From positions 1-8,545 of the forward strand of contig JAIRVW010000314.1 of NCBI GenBank assembly GCA_031253705.1: 8,545 bases of DNA, written 5' to 3'. The notes beneath the pieces were generated by a model that saw only the letters and a program-made list of their open reading frames with translations, was not told the origin of the DNA and did no database searches. This document shows positions 1 through 6,355 of the stretch, one piece after another. The stretch is from Brucellaceae bacterium (GTDB lineage Bacteria > Pseudomonadota > Alphaproteobacteria > Rhizobiales > Rhizobiaceae). Position numbers and translations under genes: made by a program. Position 1 is the stretch's first letter. Each line of letters begins with the position of its first letter.

Positions 1-866
1 TGCTGCATGCGGTCAATGATATCAGTTTCAGCGTGCCGCAGGGCGGTTGCCTGAGCCTCGTGGGTGAATCCGGCTGCGGCAAGTCCACTGTGGCGCGTCT
101 GGTGACCGGTCTTTATCGCCCGAGCAATGGTGAAATCCGTTTTGCACCATCAAAAAACGGTGCGCCGCTGTCGGCACATATGATCTTTCAGGATCCTTAT
201 GCCAGCCTTAATCCGCGCTGGCGGGTACACAGCATTATTGCTGAGCCGCTGCGTGAACTGAAGCTGCGTAAGACTGAAGCCGAGATTAATGACCGTGTGG
301 AGGAACTGCTGAAAATCGTTGGTCTTGCACCATCGGACGGCAAGAAGTTCCCGCATGAGTTTTCCGGCGGTCAGCGCCAGCGTATTTCGATTGCCCGCGC
401 CCTTGCCGGTGAGCCGGAATTTCTGGTTTGCGATGAGCCGACTTCGGCTTTGGACGTTTCCGTGCAGGCACAAATTCTCAATCTGATGCGCAAGCTTCAG
501 GATGAGCTTGGTCTGACCTTCCTGTTCATCAGCCATGATATGAGCGTTGTCCGCCACATGTCGGATCGCATCGCGGTGATGTATCTGGGGCGGATTGTTG
601 AGGAAGCGGACACGGAAACGCTGTTTGCTGATCCGAAGCATCCTTACACACGCCTGCTTCTGGAAACGATCCCGAATATTGCCGAACCGCATCGTGATCG
701 TGTGGTTGGCGGTGGTGAAGTGCCAAGTCCGCTGAAACCACCTTCGGGTTGTACTTTCCATCCGCGTTGTGCGTTTGCGGACAGCCGCTGCTCGGCAACA
801 AAGCCGGAGATGAAGGCCTATGATGATGGCAGCCGTGTTGCCTGCCATCGCATCGGAGAAATTTAA
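1..866 (+). CDS. Peptide/nickel-type ABC transporter ATP-binding protein (DppF/OppF-like), 5'-partial
   Basis: This is the cytoplasmic ATPase of an oligopeptide/dipeptide-type ABC importer; it hydrolyses ATP to drive uptake through partners not seen here. The reading frame is open from base 3 (LHAVNDISFSV...), the usual lead-in of this family, so the gene is cut by the window edge and the GTG at 33 is internal, not the start. In order one sees Walker A GESGCGKST (bases about 66-92), Q-loop FQDPYASLNPR, signature FSGGQRQR, Walker B FLVCDEPTSALD and the H-loop SHD. The tail is the oligopeptide/dipeptide transporter C-terminal domain, with its Cys-containing segment CTFHPRCAFADSRC followed by a further Cys (ACHRIGEI). 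It lies last in its transcription unit, followed by a terminator. The substrate cannot be told from an ATPase; peptides, Ni or opine-like compounds are all possible. The family call is firm; the DppF-like assignment (second ATPase) is inferred from the QDPYASLNPR segment and the position. Confidence 0.95.
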   Translation, partial: LHAVNDISFSVPQGGCLSLVGESGCGKSTVARLVTGLYRPSNGEIRFAPSKNGAPLSAHMIFQDPYASLNPRWRVHSIIAEPLRELKLRKTEAEINDRVEELLKIVGLAPSDGKKFPHEFSGGQRQRISIARALAGEPEFLVCDEPTSALDVSVQAQILNLMRKLQDELGLTFLFISHDMSVVRHMSDRIAVMYLGRIVEEADTETLFADPKHPYTRLLLETIPNIAEPHRDRVVGGGEVPSPLKPPSGCTFHPRCAFADSRCSATKPEMKAYDDGSRVACHRIGEI

Positions 867-890
867 GGTTTAAATTAAGAAGAACCCTCC

Positions 891-917
891 GTGCCGGACG
901 TTTCATACCTCCGGCAC
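891..917 (+). repeat. Short perfect inverted repeat downstream of the ABC ATPase gene
   Basis: GTGCCGGA (891-898) and TCCGGCAC (910-917) are perfect 8-bp complements around an 11-nt loop. No T-run follows, so by itself it is not a terminator; it may protect the 3' end of the mRNA or be a remnant of a REP-like element. It lies just ahead of the stronger hairpin at 927-958. Confidence 0.5.
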
Positions 918-926
918 ACATCCGGC

Positions 927-965
927 AAAAGACGGCAGAGATCCCTCTGTCGTCTTTTGTTTTTT
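927..965 (+). terminator. Rho-independent terminator of the ABC transporter unit
   Basis: A 14-bp stem pairs 927-940 with 945-958, with one G-U pair (935/950) and a 4-nt loop. TTTT, a G and a run of six T follow on the plus strand. It ends rightward transcription from the ABC ATPase gene about 60 nt past its stop codon. Confidence 0.85.
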
Positions 966-971
966 ACATAT

Positions 972-1008
972 AAAAAAAGCCTCCGGACAGTGCTGGCCGG
1001 AGGCTTTT
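972..1008 (-). terminator. Terminator of the flavin reductase/racemase operon
   Basis: AAAAGCCTCCGG (975-986) and CCGGAGGCTTTT (997-1008) form a perfect 12-bp stem with a 10-nt loop. Read on the minus strand the stem runs straight into seven T (complement of 972-978), so it serves the leftward operon best, about 20 nt past the racemase stop. With the plus-strand hairpin at 927-965 it insulates the two convergent units from each other. Confidence 0.85.
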
Positions 1009-1029
1009 CTATAGCGGTCGTGCGTGTGG

Positions 1030-1728
1030 TTATTTCACACGCGGATAATCATAGGCACCGGCTTTGGAGGTGCGGTATCCGGCACTGACATAAGCTTCTG
1101 CAAGTTTGACCGCCGCGGTTACACCGTCAATCACCGGCAGACCGCAGCGCTGCTCCAGCCGCTCGCACAATTCAGACATGCCGGCACAGCCGAGAACAAT
1201 CGCTTCGGCGTGATCTTCGCGTTTGGCGCGTTCAATTTCCTGCACCAGCATTTCTTCCGTATGACAGGCATCGTCTTCCAGAGCCAGAACCGGCATATCA
1301 ATGGAGCGCACACGACGGCAATGATGTGTAGCACCATATTCCTGTACCAGATCCTCAATAATCGGCACGGAGCGGGGCAGGGTAGTGACAACGGAGAAGC
1401 GTTTGGAAATGGTCATGGCAACCTGCACGGCAGCCTGACAAATGCCGAAAACCGGCCCGCCAGCAATTTCACGGGCGGCATCCAGTCCCGGATCATCAAA
1501 ACAGGCGACGACATAGGCATCAAAGCCTTTCGCTTCGCCTTCGCGGATGAGTTTCAGCATGGAAGGAACAGCCATTGCTTCATCGGCATGGCCTTCAATG
1601 CTGCGCGGAGTGTCTGCCGGATTGATCGCTTCTATGACGGTGGTCGGCAAAGCTGCGCGGCGGGCGCTGCGCTCGGCCTGATCGGTCATGGATTTTGTGG
1701 AATTCGGGTTGATAAGAAGAATGCGCAA
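1030..1728 (-). CDS. Aspartate/glutamate/hydantoin racemase family protein
   Basis: This is a 232-residue member of the Asp/Glu racemase superfamily (hydantoin racemase branch), cytoplasmic, PLP-independent and acting by a two-cysteine acid/base mechanism. The N-terminus MRILLINPNSTKSMT is typical of hydantoin and allantoin racemases. Both catalytic cysteines are visible: Cys76 in VVACFDDPGL and Cys181 in VLGCAGMSEL, the spacing I recall for rhizobial hydantoin racemases. Length is normal for the family. The start codon is TTG at 1728-1726, chosen because the family N-terminus begins exactly there and an AAAGG lies 8 nt upstream, inside the end of the preceding gene. It is the second gene of a leftward operon with a 4-nt gap to the flavin reductase gene, so translational coupling is likely. 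The substrate could be a 5-substituted hydantoin, allantoin or an amino-acid derivative. No hydantoinase or carbamoylase is in the window, so the specific name is not assigned. Confidence 0.88.
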   Translation of the reverse strand: MRILLINPNSTKSMTDQAERSARRAALPTTVIEAINPADTPRSIEGHADEAMAVPSMLKLIREGEAKGFDAYVVACFDDPGLDAAREIAGGPVFGICQAAVQVAMTISKRFSVVTTLPRSVPIIEDLVQEYGATHHCRRVRSIDMPVLALEDDACHTEEMLVQEIERAKREDHAEAIVLGCAGMSELCERLEQRCGLPVIDGVTAAVKLAEAYVSAGYRTSKAGAYDYPRVK

Positions 1729-1741
1729 AACTTCAACCTTT
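1729..1741 (-). promoter_or_regulatory. Ribosome binding site deciding the TTG start of the racemase
   Basis: On the minus strand, AAAGG followed by 8 nt and TTG spans the stop codon (TGA, complement of 1733-1735) of the upstream gene. The overlap of this site with the previous stop suggests translational coupling and supports the TTG start over any downstream ATG. Confidence 0.6.
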
Positions 1742-2368
1742 ATTGGTCAGGCGATCCTGAAATGCAGCCAATCCCGGCGATTTCAGTACAAATTGATTAT
1801 CAGAAGCGATGTAATTATCGGCATGCAGGCGGGCGATTGGCTGATAGGTGTCCGGATTGACGTAACGGCCAGCCTCATCCAGACAGTCGCGGCGCACATG
1901 CATATGCACAACCTCGCCAAGCACGATGACGCGGCGCTCATAATCAATCAGCCGTTCCACCCGACATTCCATGGAGCAGGGAGAAGCGGGAAGCCAGCGG
2001 GAGCAGACCTGTGTTCCGGCCTCTGAAGTCAGTCCGGCCATGGCGACTTCATCGACATCCGGCTCAAAGCCGAGGCCGCAGATCAGCATGGCATCGGACA
2101 GTGCCATATCCACCATGTTCACGGTAAATTCCTGTGTCCTGCGGATATTGAGTACCGTATCTTTTTCCCGACCATCCTGCCTTGTCTGAATACCGAGAAT
2201 GACAATCGCAGGATCATGGGAAAAAACGTTAAAAAAGCTCATCGGAGCAGCATTGTCCTGCCCGTTTTCCGCGCGTGTCGTGACCAGAGCAATCGGGCGC
2301 GGGCCGACAAAATTTGTCAGCAGCCGGTAGCGATCCTGCGGTTCCATGCGCGTGAAGTCGAAATCCAT
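1733..2368 (-). CDS. Flavin reductase family protein (DIM6/NTAB-type FMN-binding split barrel)
   Basis: This is a 211-residue member of the flavin reductase-like domain family, small cytoplasmic FMN proteins that either reduce flavin with NAD(P)H for a partner monooxygenase or act as flavoprotein oxidoreductases. The family landmarks are PRPIALVTT (about residues 23-31), NAAPMSFFNVFSHDP (39-53), KDTVLNIRRTQEFTVNMV (69-86) and a C-terminal strand region with YQPIARLHADNY. ATG at 2368 is preceded on the minus strand by GGGGGAA, 5 nt upstream. It is the first gene of the operon with the racemase and is divergent from the M24 peptidase. No partner monooxygenase is in the window, so its electron acceptor is unknown. 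The domain call is firm; the exact reaction is not assignable. Confidence 0.9.
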   Translation of the reverse strand: MDFDFTRMEPQDRYRLLTNFVGPRPIALVTTRAENGQDNAAPMSFFNVFSHDPAIVILGIQTRQDGREKDTVLNIRRTQEFTVNMVDMALSDAMLICGLGFEPDVDEVAMAGLTSEAGTQVCSRWLPASPCSMECRVERLIDYERRVIVLGEVVHMHVRRDCLDEAGRYVNPDTYQPIARLHADNYIASDNQFVLKSPGLAAFQDRLTNKG

Positions 2369-2554
2369 TCACGTTCCCCCGTTTATTGTTGTGGAGTCGG
2401 CTCAGATTAGGAAAAAACATGAATATTGTCTACAAATATGTTGTCAATAATATCTTTCTTTGTTTGCAATCAAATGCAGGAAACATGCTGTATTTGGCGG
2501 AATGAAACTGATATATGAGATTGCAGATTCTGAAAAAGACGGAAGGTCTGACCG
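2369..2554. promoter_or_regulatory. Divergent control region, flavin reductase operon / M24 peptidase
   Basis: This 186-bp stretch is AT-rich compared with its neighbours and carries no gene. It must hold the promoters for both directions. On the minus strand a consensus -35 TTGACA (complement of 2442-2447) is followed after 16 nt by TATTCA (complement of 2420-2425), a plausible promoter for the flavin reductase operon. No clean sigma-70 promoter for the rightward gene stands out; TTGCAA at 2464-2469 is a weak candidate. The M24 start has GGAAGG at 2541-2546, 8 nt before the ATG. Confidence 0.6.
2425..2448. promoter_or_regulatory. Quasi-palindromic operator candidate
   Basis: The 24 bp starting ATTGTCTACA and ending GTTGTCAAT match their own reverse complement at most positions, with ATTG and CAAT as outer arms. 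The left end holds the shorter palindrome TTGTCTACAA (2426-2435), which resembles GntR/FadR-type half-site architecture. It covers the region from -35 to -10 of the predicted leftward promoter, as expected for a repressor site. The regulator is not in the window; the assignment to GntR is inference. Confidence 0.4.
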
Positions 2555-3745
2555 ATGATTGGTGGTTCTGATTATGCTACGGAGCTGAGCGCAATTCGCC
2601 CTTGGGCTGATATTGCACCGGCAATTTCTGTTGCTGAGCGGCTGGAGCGGATTGAAAAAGCCCGCAGGCTGATGGCGGAGAGCGGTGCAGATGCGCTGAT
2701 CGTCGGGGCAGGCATCAGTCTGAATTATTTCACCGGTATCGGCTGGGGCATGATCGAGCGTCTGGTGGCGATGGTGCTGCCGCTCAAAGGTGAGCCTTAT
2801 CTGGTTTGTCCGGCCTTTGAAGCAGGCTCACTGGAAGCCGTGCGAATTATGGATGCGCGTGTGCGGCTCTGGGAAGAGCATGAAAGCCCGTCAGATCTCG
2901 TGGCGCAAATTCTGCAGGACGAGAATTGTAAGGTTCTGGCTATTGATCCGGCGCTGCCATTCGGTATGGCTGACGGTATTGCCAAGGCAGCATCCTCTGT
3001 CACTTTGCAAGATGCAACAGCGATTATTGATGGTTGCCGCAGCGTGAAATCACCGGCCGAAATCGCGATCATGAAACAGGCGATGCAGATGACACTGGAA
3101 GTGCATCGCCGTGCTGCCGGTATTCTGCATGTCGGTATCAAAGCCAGCACCGTGCGCACATTTATCAATGAAGCGCATAAGGCTATCGGCAGCAATGGCA
3201 GCACTTTCTGCGCCGTGCAATTCGGCCGCTCTACGGCTTTCCCGCATGGTCTGCCGCAGGATGATGTATTGCAAGAAAATGACGTGGTGTTGGTCGATAC
3301 CGGCTGTCTGGTGCAGGGCTATAATTCCGACCTGACGCGTACCTATATTTTCGGCACGCCGACGGCAGAGCAGCAGCGCATCTGGGATATTGAGAAAGAG
3401 GCACAATTGGCAGCTTTTGCGGCTGCTAAAATCGGTGCAACCTGCGGTTCAGTGGATGATGCAGCGCGTGCAGTGCTGGAGCGCCATGGTCTGGGGCCTG
3501 ATTATCAATTGCCGGGTTTGCCGCACCGTACCGGCCACGGTATCGGTATGACCATTCACGAAGCACCTTATCTGGTACGTGGTAATCAGACTGTTTTGCA
3601 GTCAGGTATGTGCGTTTCCAATGAGCCGATGATTGTGGTGCCGGAACAATTCGGCATCCGGCTGGAAGATCATTTCTATATGACGGAGCAGGGCGCTGAG
3701 TGGTTCACTGAGCCGTCTTTCAGCATGACGCAACCATTTGCGTGA
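2555..3745 (+). CDS. M24 family metallopeptidase (Xaa-Pro aminopeptidase/dipeptidase, creatinase fold)
   Basis: This 396-residue cytoplasmic enzyme has an N-terminal creatinase-type domain (about residues 25-160) and a C-terminal pita-bread domain (about 165-385). All five dinuclear-metal ligands are present: Asp248 (VDTG), Asp259 (SDLTRTY), His328 (HRTGHGIG), Glu357 (NEPMI) and Glu371 (RLEDHF), so it is predicted to be a metal-dependent hydrolase (Xaa-Pro peptidase-like) rather than a metal-free creatinase. His231 (PHG) and His335 (IHE) fit the usual substrate-binding histidines. Length is normal. ATG at 2555 has GGAAGG 8 nt upstream. It is transcribed alone, divergent from the flavin reductase/racemase operon and ending at a strong terminator. 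Together with the nearby peptide-type ABC ATPase it suggests import and hydrolysis of a small peptide or amide compound. Other members of this fold include ectoine-derivative hydrolases (DoeA), so the substrate is not settled. Confidence 0.92.
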   Translation: MIGGSDYATELSAIRPWADIAPAISVAERLERIEKARRLMAESGADALIVGAGISLNYFTGIGWGMIERLVAMVLPLKGEPYLVCPAFEAGSLEAVRIMDARVRLWEEHESPSDLVAQILQDENCKVLAIDPALPFGMADGIAKAASSVTLQDATAIIDGCRSVKSPAEIAIMKQAMQMTLEVHRRAAGILHVGIKASTVRTFINEAHKAIGSNGSTFCAVQFGRSTAFPHGLPQDDVLQENDVVLVDTGCLVQGYNSDLTRTYIFGTPTAEQQRIWDIEKEAQLAAFAAAKIGATCGSVDDAARAVLERHGLGPDYQLPGLPHRTGHGIGMTIHEAPYLVRGNQTVLQSGMCVSNEPMIVVPEQFGIRLEDHFYMTEQGAEWFTEPSFSMTQPFA

Positions 3746-3752
3746 TATGATA

Positions 3753-3788
3753 CAAAAAAAGCCGCTCAGTTTTGAGCGGCTTTTTTTG
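3753..3788. terminator. Bidirectional terminator between convergent M24 peptidase and PTS operon
   Basis: 3753-3768 and 3773-3788 are perfect 16-nt complements around the 4-nt loop GTTT. The GC-rich core GCCGCTCA is flanked by seven A and seven T, so it terminates transcription from both the M24 peptidase (stop at 3745) and the PTS operon (stop at 3807). Confidence 0.95.
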
Positions 3789-3806
3789 TTTCTGCAACTG
3801 TGCGGA

Positions 3807-4094
3807 TTATTTGCGTAACTCGGCTTCAATCTCATCGAGGATTTTGTCTTTGCCGATACCGGTGAGAAAGCCCAGACCTTTGATAACCGGCTTGGTCACA
3901 GATGCTGAGATCGGTGTGGTCGAGACGATGAAATCCACATTATCCGCGAGAGAAGGCACTTCCGTGGCTTTGGCTTGCTGAGCGTTGAAAGTCAGGCCGC
4001 GTTTTTTCATTTCCTCGGTTACAGTGGCATTCACTGCCGTTGAAGTGGCAATGCCGGTGCCGCAGGCAAAGAGAATGGTTTTCTGTTTAGCCAT
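3807..4094 (-). CDS. PTS sugar transporter subunit IIB, galactitol (Gat) family
   Basis: This is a 95-residue cytoplasmic phosphocarrier that takes phosphate from IIA on a cysteine and passes it to the substrate at IIC. The phosphorylated residue is Cys11 in the P-loop ACGTGIATSTAV, the hallmark of the lactose/galactitol-type IIB fold. The length matches GatB proteins. ATG at 4094 has AAGGAG 7 nt upstream on the minus strand. It is the third and last gene of the leftward PTS operon, 23 nt after IIA, and ends just before the shared terminator. The family is clear; substrate specificity cannot be read from IIB. Confidence 0.93.
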   Translation of the reverse strand: MAKQKTILFACGTGIATSTAVNATVTEEMKKRGLTFNAQQAKATEVPSLADNVDFIVSTTPISASVTKPVIKGLGFLTGIGKDKILDEIEAELRK

Positions 4095-4117
4095 GGGATC
4101 GCTCCTTATAAAATCTG

Positions 4118-4579
4118 TTAACCGAGTAATGCTTTAAGATCGTCTGTTGTCTGCGCCAGCTTTAGGCCGTCGAGAATCTCCGGCGACTGAATAGCTGTCA
4201 TGATGGATTGCAGTGTCTCAATCTGCTTGTCCTTATCGTTAATCGCAAGCAGAAACACAGTACCGACGCCGACTGTCTCATCCGGATCTTCCATATTGGC
4301 AAAGGATACCGGCGTTTTCAGCGTTGCCATGGCAATCGCTGCTTTCAGCACATGTTCAGGATCAGTGTGCGGCACAGCCACATTGTCAGTGCGCTCCAGC
4401 GGCAGGCCGGTCGGCATAGATTGTTCGCGTTTCACAACCGCATCGGCATAGCTGTCTTTGACATAACCGAGCTTATGCAGCCGACCGGCCAGAAGACGGA
4501 TAACTTCCTCATTGGTTGTTGCCTCAACACCAAGCAGAACTGCATCTGGTGTCAGGGAATGATAGAGGCTGTTTGCCAT
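4118..4579 (-). CDS. PTS sugar transporter subunit IIA, fructose/galactitol type
   Basis: This is a 153-residue cytoplasmic EIIA that receives phosphate from HPr and passes it to the IIB encoded next. The phospho-acceptor is His71 in NVAVPHTD, the conserved motif of the fructose/mannitol/nitrogen EIIA superfamily, preceded by MPTGLP (about residues 55-60). Being a stand-alone IIA beside Gat-type IIB and IIC, it belongs to the GatA group rather than the regulatory EIIA-Ntr, which in this lineage usually sits near rpoN. ATG at 4579 has GGAG 8 nt upstream. The 87-nt gap after IIC contains a hairpin. No EI or HPr is encoded in the window, so it must use general PTS proteins encoded elsewhere. Confidence 0.92.
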   Translation of the reverse strand: MANSLYHSLTPDAVLLGVEATTNEEVIRLLAGRLHKLGYVKDSYADAVVKREQSMPTGLPLERTDNVAVPHTDPEHVLKAAIAMATLKTPVSFANMEDPDETVGVGTVFLLAINDKDKQIETLQSIMTAIQSPEILDGLKLAQTTDDLKALLG

Positions 4580-4627
4580 CCTGTGTCTCCGTTCGGCTGC
4601 ATTCGGGGGTAAGCTGGGTTATGAAAT

Positions 4628-4655
4628 TGTGCGCCCTGATTACTGAGGGCGCACA
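4628..4655 (-). promoter_or_regulatory. Intercistronic hairpin between PTS IIC and IIA
   Basis: 4628-4637 and 4646-4655 form a perfect 10-bp GC-rich stem (core TGCGCCCT / AGGGCGCA) with an 8-nt loop, 12 nt past the IIC stop. On the minus strand only AATTTC follows, with no real T-run, so it is unlikely to stop all transcription. It may attenuate readthrough or stabilise the IIC mRNA end, giving different amounts of IIC and IIA/IIB. Confidence 0.65.
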
Positions 4656-4666
4656 GGGTTGTCAGG

Positions 4667-6076
4667 TCAGGCTGCGGCCTGATCGGCAGGCTCGTCAGCG
4701 GCACCCGCTGCACGTTCCCAGGCCAGTGTATTGCGGCGGTAGAGCACAAACAGTGCGGCTACAATCACAGCGAGGACGCCGATGCCGGCAACACCAAGCC
4801 ATTGGATCGCTTCAATGATGACATATGGAATCCACAGGAAGCCATCGACCACAGATGTAATCTGCAAGGCATTATCCGGCAGTTTGAAGCCCGAAGAAAC
4901 GGCAGCGCTGGTGAACAGTGACGCCAGAGCATTGGCCACATAGAAGCCGATTGTCAGCGTGATTGTGCCGACAATAACCATGCGGAACACATTGCCCTTC
5001 AAAAGCGGAGCGGTAAGCGCCACGATGAAAGGAATAACCGCAAGATCGGCAAACAGGATAACGCGGTTGCCCGGCAGGATAACCGAGAGCAGGATCGCAA
5101 TCGGCACAAGGATCAGCGACGAAGAAATTGCAGCCGGATGACCGATCAGGATCGCGGAATCAAGGCCGACCAGCAATTCGCGGTCGCCGGTGCGTTTGCG
5201 TACAAATTCCTGCGCGGCATCGGATACCGGCAGCAGGCCTTCCATCAGGATTTTCACCATGCGCGGCAGCAGCAGCATTACAGCGGCCAGTGTCATGCCG
5301 GTGCCGAGTACTTTGGCCAGTACTGTGCCGAAATCACCCGCATTGTAGAAAGCAATGGTGCCGAGAACCAGACCGATAATCAGGCCGAGAACAACCGGCT
5401 CACCGAAAACGCCGAAACGACGTTCAATGGTTTCTGTGCTGATGTTCACTTTGTTGATGCCCGGAATGCGATCCAGAACCCAGTTCACAATAATGGCAAT
5501 CGGCAGAATTTGTGCCGATGCAATATGCGGAACGGAAATGCCCGGCACATCATAGAATTGCTGAACGGCACGCGCTGACCAGTCGGCAAACAGCAGGGAG
5601 AGCGCGGCAACCAGAGCGGCAATGGCAATGCCATAGGCCAGATTGTCTGTCGCAGCGACAACGAGCGAACCGATAAAGGCGAAGTGCCAGAAGTTCCACA
5701 CGTCAACATTAAGCGTGCGTGTCCAGCGCATCAGCAGCAGGGCAATATTCACGAGAATACCGACCGGAATAACCCACAGCCCGACAGAAGAACCGAAGGC
5801 AATGGCGGCGGCGGAAGGCCATCCCACATCCACAATGTCACGCTTGATTCCGGTATTGGTAACGATTGCCTGAGCGACTTCACCGATTGAGGTGAACATC
5901 AGGCCGAGCACCAGATTGATACCGATAAAGGCCACACCGATGGTGACGGCAGCGCGGAATGCCTTGCCGACTTTCGCCCCGAGAATGACGGCAATAATAA
6001 AGATCACGATAGGCAGCAGGACGGTTGGTCCCAGCGTATCAATTGCAGATTTCAGTCCATTGAGAAATTCATTCAT
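4667..6076 (-). CDS. PTS galactitol-family transporter subunit IIC
   Basis: This is a 469-residue inner-membrane permease that binds the substrate and carries it in as it is phosphorylated. It is strongly hydrophobic throughout, with around ten or more membrane segments, for example near residues 17-34, 42-62, 94-117, 131-164, 186-201, 227-243, 316-335, 340-358, 365-388 and 425-446. GatC-like landmarks are FGEP (224-227), GHPAAISSS (312-320) and ILPGNR (333-338) followed by PLLKGNVFRM. Length is close to GatC of enterobacteria, with an acidic Ala-rich tail (about 455-469). ATG at 6076 is chosen for the family-like N-terminus; GGGAGG lies 9 nt upstream on the minus strand. It is first in the operon IIC-IIA-IIB. 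Gat-family IICs also move other polyols and ketoses (arabitol, threitol and so on), so galactitol itself is not implied. No galactitol-1-phosphate dehydrogenase or tagatose enzymes are nearby. Confidence 0.93.
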   Translation of the reverse strand: MNEFLNGLKSAIDTLGPTVLLPIVIFIIAVILGAKVGKAFRAAVTIGVAFIGINLVLGLMFTSIGEVAQAIVTNTGIKRDIVDVGWPSAAAIAFGSSVGLWVIPVGILVNIALLLMRWTRTLNVDVWNFWHFAFIGSLVVAATDNLAYGIAIAALVAALSLLFADWSARAVQQFYDVPGISVPHIASAQILPIAIIVNWVLDRIPGINKVNISTETIERRFGVFGEPVVLGLIIGLVLGTIAFYNAGDFGTVLAKVLGTGMTLAAVMLLLPRMVKILMEGLLPVSDAAQEFVRKRTGDRELLVGLDSAILIGHPAAISSSLILVPIAILLSVILPGNRVILFADLAVIPFIVALTAPLLKGNVFRMVIVGTITLTIGFYVANALASLFTSAAVSSGFKLPDNALQITSVVDGFLWIPYVIIEAIQWLGVAGIGVLAVIVAALFVLYRRNTLAWERAAGAADEPADQAAA

Positions 6077-6164
6077 ATCTCCAAGCCTCCCGGGATATGT
6101 AAGAGAATTAGTATGCTGTGAACTAACATTTGTTTTTTGATTTATACTAAAGTCTATCTGTGAA

Positions 6165-6181
6165 ATTTATATCCAAGTCAA
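6165..6181 (-). promoter_or_regulatory. Copy 1 of the shared 17-bp element (PTS side)
   Basis: Read on the minus strand this is TTGACTTGGATATAAAT, 15 of 17 identical to the copy at 6356-6372 on the plus strand. Its first six bases, TTGACT, make a good -35 box; GATAGA lies 17 nt downstream as a weak -10. It points at the IIC gene, whose ATG begins 88 nt further on. It is probably the promoter plus binding site of a regulator shared with the divergent operon. Confidence 0.55.
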
Positions 6182-6260
6182 TCGGGGCTGATCATTTGGC
6201 TGCCTTCGCCGGATAAAAATTGCTGTTTTTTCCCTGATCTGCCGCTGGAAACCCCGTCCG

Positions 6261-6288
6261 AAGCGCAAGGACCGGTGCGCCTTTTTTT
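6261..6288 (+). terminator. Weak terminator-like hairpin in the divergent control region
   Basis: AAGCGCA (6261-6267) pairs with TGCGC-C-TT (6276-6283) with one bulged C, followed by a run of T to 6288. It lies upstream of the predicted promoter of the DRL operon, so it cannot end that mRNA. It could end a short rightward transcript starting near 6180, or act as a barrier. The stem is short, so confidence is low. Confidence 0.3.
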
Positions 6289-6355
6289 ATCGGTACGTGG
6301 CGGGTTGAGTGCTGTTGCTGCGACGGTTTTGCAACGGAGAAATTGAACAGAGGTC

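Noticed and set aside
33..35. GTG at 33 as the true start of the ABC ATPase
   Set aside because: The frame is open to the window edge and the upstream codons encode the conserved LHAVNDISFSV lead-in of the family, so the gene begins left of the window.
150..848. Minus-strand open frame opposite the ABC ATPase
   Set aside because: It is a shadow of a gene with all ABC ATPase motifs intact; no own motifs or plausible ribosome binding site.
1024..1860. Long plus-strand open frame (278 codons) opposite the racemase and flavin reductase genes
   Set aside because: The product shows no recognisable domain and has a composition rich in His, Phe and Asn typical of antisense frames. It overlaps two minus-strand genes with clear family motifs and ribosome binding sites.
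4667..6076. Specific assignment of the PTS to galactitol
   Set aside because: IIC family names do not fix the substrate, and no galactitol-1-phosphate dehydrogenase or tagatose pathway genes are present.
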